Assembly (NCBI RefSeq): GCF_019279795.1
Contig: NC_056749.1
Span: forward strand, 575,648,929 to 575,712,928
From: Protopterus annectens
Lineage: Eukaryota > Chordata > Ceratodontiformes > Protopteridae
Direction of reading: 5' to 3'
Length of the DNA stretch: 64,000 bases
A program made the position numbers and the translations under genes. The notes below the pieces were generated by a model. That model worked only from the letters and a program-made list of their open reading frames with translations, was not told the origin of the DNA and did no database searches. Positions within the stretch are counted from its first letter, which is position 1, and every line of letters begins with the position of its first letter. This document shows positions 56,441-64,000 of this stretch, piece by piece.

Positions 56441-58530
56441 TAGTATAGATCAGGATCTATAGTGCATTATCACAAATAAACTAAAACTATCAGCACAGGC
56501 AGAAAAACTTAAAAGATATGCAGATAAATATAAAGGAAAAGTACAAAATAAGCAATTTATTGATAACCAAAAAATTTTTATGGAAAATTGAGAAACAAGA
56601 CAAAAGGAACTGAAACACCACCAAAAAAAGAACAAATAGGTATGTTTTGGAGAAATATCTATGAAGATCCTATGGAACATAATAAAGATGTTAAATGGAT
56701 AGAACAAGAAAAAGAAAGATTAAGAAGTTCAAATGTACAGGATATGAAATGGGATGAAGTAACTAACGGCCAGAGAGATTAAAACAATGTTAAGATCCTA
56801 ATTGGAAAACCCCAGGCCCAGATGCAGTACCTAACTTTTAGCTAAAAGTATCAACATCTTGGCATGAAGATTTAGCCATAAGTAAGAATTGTTTGTATGC
56901 CCACCCCAGACAGACACCAACCTGGTTAACAAAAGGAAAAACAATGCTCCTACTTAAGAATGAACCTGCAAGCTATCCTAAAAATTATAGACCAATAACT
57001 TACCTTCTGACGACGTATAAACTATACACTGGAATTGATGCCGACAGAGTCTATAGTCATTTAGAAGAAAACTCAATCGTGGCAGTAGAACAAAAGGGTT
57101 ATAAAAGAAAGTCATATGGAACAAAAGTATCATTTGTTGTTAAATAAAGTCATAATGGAGAACTGTAAAACGGGGAAGAATCTACATATAGCATGTATAG
57201 ACAAAACTGCATTTGACAGATCCCACTTTCTTGGACACAAAAGTGCTTAAAAATGTATAACATACACCCTACACTGAGCAATTACATTACAGCAACCATG
57301 AAACAGTGACAAACCACTTTGCAGTTAAGCCATGATAAAGAACAAATTATTACTTCAGGGATAAAAATTCAAAGGGGACATTCCACAGTGACTGTGTCAC
57401 CACTGCTCTTTTGTCTTGCCCTTAACCCATTATGTTGCCTAATTAACAGATTCGGTCATGGCTACAATTTGGCTCCGAGAAAAAAATCAGTGTAAAACTT
57501 CTCATCTTCTTTTTGTAGATGACTTAAAACTGTATAGTTCATCAGATGAGGAACTGAAAGCACAACTGCAAGTGATCAAAACTTTTTCAGATGATATAAG
57601 AATATCATTCTATCTTGATAAATGTACAAAAGGAAACATAAAGCAGGAAAGCTGCAGCACCAAGAAAATATCAGTTTGGAACAGGAATGTGATATAAAAG
57701 AACTTGAGCAAGAGGGGTTATATAAATATTTGGGAATTGATAAAACACAAACGAATGCGAATAAAACTAAAAGTTATACTGAAAACAGCATCAACATCTA
57801 GGAACAAAGTCCAAGCTGTAAACCAATTTGTTCTTCCTGTGCTAATAGTTTTGAAGTCATTGACTGACAAAAGGTGTTGGATGGATTAGACAGGAAAACA
57901 AGAAGGATGCTTCATGCTCACAAAATGATTTATAAAAATCAGTGCATACCAAGATGATATATTCCATGTTCTGAAGGAAGCATGGGCCTCCTCGAAATTG
58001 ATTACATATATAGATCTGCAGTCATGGGACTGCATACATATCTGTGAGTTCACAAGACCCAGACATAGTAACAGTTTTGAAACATGAGGAGAATAAGTCT
58101 AAGATGACTACCCTGCTTAGTTTAGCAGAAGCATATCGGCGTCAAGCAGGAATGGAATTCAAACCAGTATATAAAAATCAGGCAGCAACTAAGTGTGCCA
58201 AAAAACAAAAGAAAGAATATAAGGTGAAGGTTCAGATAAGAAGGCAAGAAATGTGGAAAATGCATAAATATTGTTGCAAGTATAGAAAACTCGTGTAACA
58301 ACCTCTTGTTGATCAGGATCAAACACAGGAATGGCTAAGGAGAGGTGAATTTAAACCAAAAGATGAAAGGTTACTATTGGCGGCCCAAGACATTGGACTA
58401 CGTACACATTGGTTTACAAAATGGGCACATTGCTGGTGCTGTGAAGAGCACTGCTGGCTAACATCAAAGAGTGAGACAATACTAATTTCATGAACTTGAA
58501 TCACACTTTGACTTAGAAATGGGGTCCATT
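56441..58530 (+). mobile_element. R4/Dong-like LINE fragment (restriction-like-endonuclease type)
   Basis: Plus-strand pieces in order: a basic N-terminal stretch; MFWRNIYEDPMEHNKD (56645); RT entry SYPKNYRPITYLLTTYKLYT and LEENSIVAVEQKGYKR (56970-57110); catalytic FVDDLKLYSS at about 57515-57545 with TFSDDI and LDKCT after it; LYKYLGID (57715); LDRKTRR (57880). A C-terminal WLRRGEFKPKDERLLLAAQD (58331-58390) matches the region before the zinc-knuckle and endonuclease of R4-type proteins. The final CCRC/endonuclease part is lost or unreadable. It was inserted into DIRS-B. Confidence 0.72.
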
Positions 58531-58689
58531 ACCGTCATGGTATTAGAAACCCAAAAGACTTGGAAATATTAAAAAAAAAGAGAGAAGCTAGCGAGGATGT
58601 GATCGTTATCAGAAAGAATCCCATCCCAGAGGCAGAGGTGGTCCTCAGAGCCATGGTATACATAGTCCCCCTCTGATGCTGTCAGGGGT

Positions 58690-59200
58690 CCTAACATCTC
58701 CCTTTGTGGTAGATTATCACACAGGATAAATGGATCCGGGAGATAATATCCAGAGGCTATATAGTGCTCTCTGTATTTTTCTCCCAATCCTACCTCTTTT
58801 CCATTGCTGGACATCAAACCCCTTAAAAGGGAGACAGTCAAAAGAGAGGTAGCAAACCTCTTAAAGAAAAGAGCAATCCAGGAGGTCCCAACAGGATAGA
58901 AGGGCTCCATGGTTTAACTTGGTTCTTTTTAGCTCACAAAAAGTTCTAGGACCTCAGGTCATTACAGGATCCCAGTGGCCTAAACTTTTTATGTTAGGAA
59001 AATCAAGTTCTGGATGGTCGTAGTGCAGTCAGTCCTGCTGCGCTTAAAGGAATGAAGCTGTATGTGCTCTGTTCTTCTCCAAAACACCTGCCTACACATA
59101 AAGATAGTGTTAACTTCATGGATGTTACTGTGATTCTTTAAAGGAGAAAAGTATTTAGTATTACAAAAGCCCCCACAGTGGTGACCAAGTGCATTGCAGT
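58690..59200 (+). pseudogene. DIRS-B reverse transcriptase remnant
   Basis: ITQDKWIREIISRGYIVL can be assembled across one frame change near 58710-58770. KREVANLLKKRAIQEVPTG follows in frame at about 58830-58900, matching the DIRS RT entry helix. The catalytic region is not readable. The rest to 60160 has no assignment. Confidence 0.55.
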
Positions 59201-60199
59201 TCTGACAGCATATCTCAGAATGAGAACCAAGATTTTCCCATGTACGGATATCTACAAAAAAAATCTCTCATGTAAGCAGGGGATCACTTCCTTCTCATGT
59301 TTGATCAATGGAAATTTCATTGAACAGATTCAGGCTGCTAGGCAGTGATACATTTCCTCACTGTATATTTGGTTGCAGACACATAGCTGAAGTGAAATTC
59401 AGCAAGAGAGACCTATGGCTGTTGCAGATTCACTGCGGGCACAGAGAAGCACGAACTGACACGTCCACAACTTCAGTAACTAAGCACACAGGGGGAAAAT
59501 AATGTCCATAGCCCTAACTGTAAATAGAGATAGCAGCTAGTGTGGTAGATCTCAGTAGCAGGATACGCAGTGGGCATGTCAGTCACAGTGAAGATGCAGT
59601 GCACAATGGGCACTGTCTTTATTAATGGTTTGTGTAGACAATTACCCTCTTCATATTGTCTAAAACACATACTGGAGCATGTGCGTGACTACAACAGCAT
59701 GCAGAATTTCCTTCATTGTGTGGCACACTTCTAAATGTTGTAATTACATAAGCATATACTGTACACCAAGCACAACTCACATTTCTTCTGCTGCCCCCAT
59801 GTACTTCATTATTGAAGCTGTGGGCATGATGCTGCATGCTTCTCTGTACCAGCAATGAATGTGCCACAATAGTATGTCTCTGCTGCAGAATTTATTTCAG
59901 CCATGTATCCCCATCCAGATGTGTTGCAGGGAAATGTCATGCCACCTAGCAGCTTGACCTGTCATTGAACTTCACAGAATCTCAGTAGGTGATACTGCAA
60001 GCACATTCATAGGTTGTCTTCTTAATATGAAGACTTGTCAGGCAAGTCTTTTTACAATCGGGCCACACATGTTTGTCTTTTGCTGACACTTAACATGAAT
60101 TTGCGTCAAAGTCTTTGGTCTCTCAGCAGCCATAATCTTCCTCATACCACACACAAAATACCACATGTGGCATGTCCAGTGGACATTCATGGTTCAGTG

Positions 60200-60750
60200 G
60201 AATTGTGGTGATGTCACAAAATTCTTGCTCAAATCTGCCCATTCATTCCTCAACCCCACAGTGACAGTCATAATGGATGCCTCTGTCCTAAGGGAGAAGG
60301 GGGTCATTGTTTGCGGCACATGGTCTGAGGGACTTTGTCACATCAGGAAATCTCCTCCTACGTCAGTATCATTGATCTGAGGGCAGTCATCCTTTTGTTG
60401 CAAGTTGTGATCTGAGGGCAGTCATCCTTATGTTGCAGGTTGTACAGGACCTCCTTTTTCTGAATGAAGCTGCCATTTACTTGGACAATTTGGCAGTGGT
60501 TTGATACACCAACAAGCACAGAAAAACTCACTCTTATCCCTTGTGTTGGGAGGCAATGTGGATATGGAAAAGGGTCACATCTTAATGCTTCCTCACAGTA
60601 GCATATATCTGGGATCAGGCCAATTCCCTGGTGGACAGGCTAAGTCAATATTTACTGATGCCACTCAAGTGATCCATAAATCACTTGATGATGAAAATGA
60701 TCTGCTGTCGCTGGAGAAATCCTTACCAGGATCTTTTTGTAACCTCTAAT
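60200..60750 (+). pseudogene. DIRS-B RNase H remnant
   Basis: The frame 60165-60380 contains VTVIMDASVLREKGVIVCGT-x-SEGLCH, the first RNase H strand pair with its Asp. A following frame (60501-60749) has no clear motif beyond a degenerate end. A decayed 35-bp direct duplication (TCTGAGGGCAGTCATCCTT at 60377 and 60411) lies between them. Confidence 0.5.
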
Positions 60751-61219
60751 CAGCACCCAAATGCAGCAGCTTCTACTTCGTACCCATGGAGGGACAGACA
60801 TCTTGGGTATTGAAGTAGCTCCTGGTCTATGCACCTTTTCCCTTAATCAGGTCCTTCTCATATCCTCATTTTTGACCAGACAAGTTTAATTCCCACTGCT
60901 TTTGCCTCATCTGCTGGAAAGACCTTGTCTCCTCAGACCCCTCAAAGGTCTACAGTCTCACCTGTCCAGGGAGTAGCATCCAGACCTACACTCCCTGAAG
61001 CTAACGCTATGATTTCCACACTTCTCTAAATAGCTGCAGACCCCTCTTACCCCACCATGGTGGTCCAAACCCTTGCATTATCTCAGAAACATTCACTTAT
61101 AAAAATGTACTGTTGCAGATGGACATTTTCTATATGGGCTCCAAACCAAGGCATAGATCCATATTCAGCTGGTATTCCTGCTCTGCTTTATTTTCCAGCT
61201 TGTATTCATGTATCACTGC

Positions 61220-61620
61220 AGAAGTTCACCTAGATGCTGTTTCTGACATTTGTCATGTGCTACACTCTAACATCCCTAAAGATTTTTAAGGCTTTCCTTC
61301 CGAGAGCTTTTCTTTTAAAAACACCCATTCAGGGAGCACATTCCTGCCATGGTTCTAATTTTACATTACAGAAATGAACCTTTCCACGTTTCAGACCTGC
61401 GGCCAAAGCAGAACTCATGTTCTGGTCTTTGAAAAGACTTTTTTTTTTGTGGCTTTTACTTCAACTGAGAGAATTTTTGAGCAACAGACTCTTTCATTTA
61501 AATGTCCTTACAATGGTTTTCATAAAAACAGGGTTTCTAAATACAAAATCCCAGAATTTAATCCAGAGATGGCTGCCAAAAAGATCACCTAGTCAGATCA
61601 CTATTGCAATATTGCTCACT
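61220..61620 (+). pseudogene. DIRS-B tyrosine recombinase core fragment
   Basis: Reads VLFEKTFFFVAFTSTERIFE-like helices (61415-61490) followed by a PYNGFHKNRVSKYKIPEFNP strand. This corresponds to the first catalytic Arg region (TSA-R-SEL in DIRS recombinases). The downstream HxxR and Tyr region is missing, cut by truncation and the CR1 tail. Confidence 0.55.
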
Positions 61621-61736
61621 TATGGGATGTAGCCTGCCAAGGATACCGTACATCTGGACAGCCTATAAAAGATTAGGGACTTTCCTGTCTTGCCATAAAT
61701 CTGACCTACAACTTACGCACAAATTACTTATCTATA

Positions 61737-61905
61737 TTTAAGGCATGATAGGAAATTCACCCTGGGGATCACATCAGTTGCCCTGCTAGACAGGGGTCCA
61801 GGGAAGTAAATAATGCAGTAAGAAATATCCAGGGAATTGTTATGGCTAGGCTTGTATAGGCCCTAGGGCCGATAGCCTAGTACCAACCTATGAACCTATG
61901 TATTG
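61737..61905 (+). mobile_element. CR1 3' terminus, plus strand
   Basis: A 3' untranslated fragment ending in GATAGCCTAGTACCAACC and TATGAACCTATG. It matches the terminus of the copy at 21326 (inverted there). It is a heavily 5'-truncated insertion of about 170 bp. Confidence 0.85.
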
Positions 61906-62149
61906 GCATGAAAATTCTCAGAACTTTTTTGCAACAATTCCTTGAAGAAAGAATGTATCTGCATTGTGGTCTGTCAGCAGTACATCCCATCCCGGCAACA
62001 ATTATTGTGGGCAGCTAAGTACCCCATTGAGACCCTTCACAAGATTACTTTTTTTTATGTTATCTTGAAAAGAGAAATGCAACATCGGATGATAGATCCC
62101 TTACAAGGATAAGAATTCAACTTGTCTTTTCTGTCTTGGCCCTGAACTT
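61906..62149. other. Unassigned interval
   Basis: No gene seen; probably DIRS-B remnant or flank. Confidence 0.3.
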
Positions 62150-63650
62150 GACTGTTCATTTTTGTCAGCTTTTTTTTTTTTTTTTTTTTGTCACCAAAGC
62201 TATTTGCAGTCTTCTGTCTTCTCTGAAACTTTACATTGCAGACAAACACCTCCAAACTTTTGTGTGTGCTAGGATGGTGAGTCATCCTGTCTTGGATGTT
62301 CCCCAGGAATCTAGAAAGAAAAGTAGAAAACTGAAAAAAGAGACAAAAATTACCTGAAATTTCTTGTTTTAATCAGTCAGCATTGGACATTTCCATTGAG
62401 GCACTTGATCAGCCTGTGGACCATCTAACTACTGTACGTGTTCCCGCTGTTGGGTTCCCTCAGGGTGGTGACAAGGTGCAACATGGTAGCACATCCATAC
62501 CGAATGACCTGTCAGCCAACTCAACCATGAACAGAGAGTCAAGGCTGATTCTTTTTGAGGGAATTGGGAGGATTATTCAAATTCTTGTCTGGGAAGACGT
62601 ACCAGGAACCTTTGTGGCAGAACATCTGGTGTCTGCTCCTCCTCTAACTGTTTCCTTGGAAAGTTCAAAGAAAAGTAAACAGAAAGCCAAAAGTCTCTTT
62701 AACTACACCCGCGCTTAGGAATTCATAGTAGGAATGGTATAACTTCTAACAAGAGCCTTTTAAAGGCCTTATGGCATTATAGTCTCCACAATTTTCTTCT
62801 GCTCCTTCTACTCTCCATAAAAGAAAGCATAAGGCCTCCTCTGAAGGAGTGGTATCTTTAGAATCTGAAGGCATTGATCATTCCCCTCAAATGCATTCAC
62901 TTGTAGGCTTTAAGTCTGAACTGGATGACACCGTGTCTTCCAAGTCCTCTCATGAAGAGATTGCATTTGGAAAAAACTGTTTAGAAAAATGATGCAGCAC
63001 TTCATCTGGAAGGACAATGAAGTTTGTGAATCACAGGAAGCATATTGTGATCTGATGTACATGGAAATTCCAAAACCTTCTGCCATTCCTCTTGTCTTAG
63101 AGGTTTTGGAAGACACCTTTTTGTCTGCTTAACTGGACCCCAAATCTCAGCCACCAACTCCTAAAAAACCAGACAGGTTTAATTAAGTACCTGACCCCCA
63201 TATGCACTTATACAAAAAAAAACTTCTTCAGATCCAGCAATTATTTCTGTTCAGTCAGTCAGTTTCCAAATAGCACCTTTCCATAGTGCTTTACTAAATA
63301 AGGATATCAGGACCAGGGAAGGGTATGGAAAGGATGTCTACACTTCTGACACTTTGTCTTTTCATGCCATTAATTACTAGTCTTAAATGACTAGCTGCAT
63401 GCTTTCTATTTTTGAAAACAGACTAAAATGCTGTCTGACATCTCTAACTTGGACACTAAGGCTTCCTTACAGAGTATGCTCAAGTCAGCATTGCAAGTAG
63501 CAAGGCATTGCATTAAATGTGGGTATGGTACTGCTGGTTCTTCTTCCAGCGTCCTTGGAAGGTATGGCTGGCTTAGACTACAGTCTCTGCCTGATGATGT
63601 TAAAGCTAACCTGTTTGATGCTCCTTTAGATAAGAATTGAATTGTTCTAG
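62150..63650 (+). pseudogene. DIRS-type gag region of a third element 'DIRS-C'
   Basis: Broken frames with a poly-T run at 62170-62188. ADKHLQTFVCAR near 62240 recalls the N-terminal Cys/His part of DIRS gag. A 111-codon frame lies at 62383-62718. The 70-codon frame 63428-63640 has QVARHCIKCGYGTAGSSSS...GRYGWLRLQSLPDDVK and LDAPLDKN, parallel to 51362-51595 in DIRS-A. No RT follows; the sequence gives way to an L1/Tx1 fragment at about 63840. Confidence 0.6.
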
Positions 63651-63839
63651 GAACTAAAGCAAAGAGGAAAGATAATGTAAGGCTTTAAACAGTTTTTTTT
63701 CTTGTGTTCATAAGTTCCGGAACTACTACCCTTCTGATTCAGGCCATTTTTGCACAAGTCTCAAACATATTCCCTGCAGACTGTGGACTAGAGAAAGGAG
63801 ATTTTATCAATAAGGATGACTGCAGGTAGGAGTGCAGAA

Positions 63840-64000
63840 GAAAGGCAAGAGGCTGTGGAATTTACTGGAGAAAACTGGCAAGGGAACTAGGGTATTGGGA
63901 GAAACTAACCAGAGAAGGAAAGGTAATAGAGTAGGATGAGGCTAGGCAGAAGTTTGAACTGCAGTTTAGAGACAGAGTATGGGCAAACAGAAAGGGTTCA
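63840..64000 (+). mobile_element. L1/Tx1-like ORF2 fragment at the right edge
   Basis: GGTATTGGGAGAAACTAACC and the following GAGGCTAGGCAGAAGTTTGA block match 1-130 and the inverted 9833-9977. In translation this is the WE-x-LT...EA-x-FxLQ region. It continues beyond the window. Confidence 0.55.

Larger units (their letters stand above)
54977..61736 (+). mobile_element. Second DIRS element 'DIRS-B', interrupted by an R4-like LINE
   Basis: The left terminal repeat at 54977 is followed by a non-intact, gag-like stretch (55023-56440, unassigned in detail), then an R4-like LINE (56441-58530). RT then starts near 58690 (ITQDKWIREIISRGY readable with frame changes; LLKKRAIQEVP at about 58850). RNase H follows near 60265 (VIMDASVLREKGV, GTWSEGLCH). 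A recombinase core lies at 61430-61565 (EKTFFFVAFTSTERIFEQQ, YKIPEFNPE). All parts are on the plus strand in DIRS order. A CR1 tail follows at 61737. It is more decayed than DIRS-A, and no right terminal repeat was found. Confidence 0.6.

Noticed and set aside
58569-58910. 113-codon minus-strand frame
   Set aside because: Antisense to the DIRS-B RT remnant, whose helix motif is readable on the plus strand.

Overview
The window is a eukaryotic, AT-rich stretch with no recognisable host gene. Almost everything that can be read is transposable-element DNA, much of it inserted into older elements. The mix is CR1-type LINEs with an esterase ORF1, L1/Tx1-type LINEs, Penelope-like elements (PLEs) with GIY-YIG endonuclease, DIRS tyrosine-recombinase retrotransposons, an R4/Dong-like LINE, two kinds of tRNA-derived SINE, foldback elements and long tandem repeats. 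Taken together this suggests a non-mammalian vertebrate with a very large, repeat-bloated genome (lungfish, salamander or caecilian). That assignment is inference from element content; nothing in the window fixes the species.

Layout. 1-1704: 3' part of an L1/Tx1 ORF2, split by a (TA)n run and a 526-bp foldback element. 2294-2435: small tandem duplication. 3770-4912: 5'-truncated PLE (minus). 4913-6290: tandem array of about 175 bp. 6358-11297: foldbacks, SINEs, an SGNH-hydrolase fragment, microsatellites, minisatellite and L1 scraps. 13005-14424: hairpin and a PLE whose RT and endonuclease parts are in opposite orientation, with a CR1 tail inserted in it.

14436-32900 is the best-resolved nest. 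An old L1 ('L1-B', minus) was split by a younger, essentially full-length L1 ('L1-A', plus, 17454-32213). L1-A is flanked by a 13-bp target-site duplication (17441-17453 and 32214-32226). L1-A was then hit by two CR1 elements: an RT-deleted copy at 21326-23425 and a long copy with ORF1, ORF2 and a repeated 5' region at 26152-31840. Removing both CR1s leaves an L1-A of about 7 kb.

33730-34268 is a run of eleven adjacent hairpins in about 540 bp that I cannot assign to any family. 36722-43897 is another long CR1 whose 5' region is made of about five 603-bp monomers. One monomer carries a 360-bp insertion with a 13-bp duplication and a hammerhead-like core. 44755-50037 holds a CR1 fragment, the 5' end and ORF1 of an L1, PLE termini in inverted orientation and a SINE. 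From about 50140 to 63650 the window is DIRS territory: DIRS-A (gag, RT-RNase H, tyrosine recombinase, right inverted terminal repeat), then DIRS-B, split by an R4-like LINE, and the gag region of a third DIRS. It closes with another L1/Tx1 fragment.

All coding regions are broken by stops, frameshifts, deletions or truncation, so none is likely to make a full protein. The elements relate to one another mainly by insertion order. They may also relate by shared machinery: the 6.8-7.1 kb SINEs carry a 3' tail resembling the CR1 3' end, which suggests they were copied by CR1 proteins.
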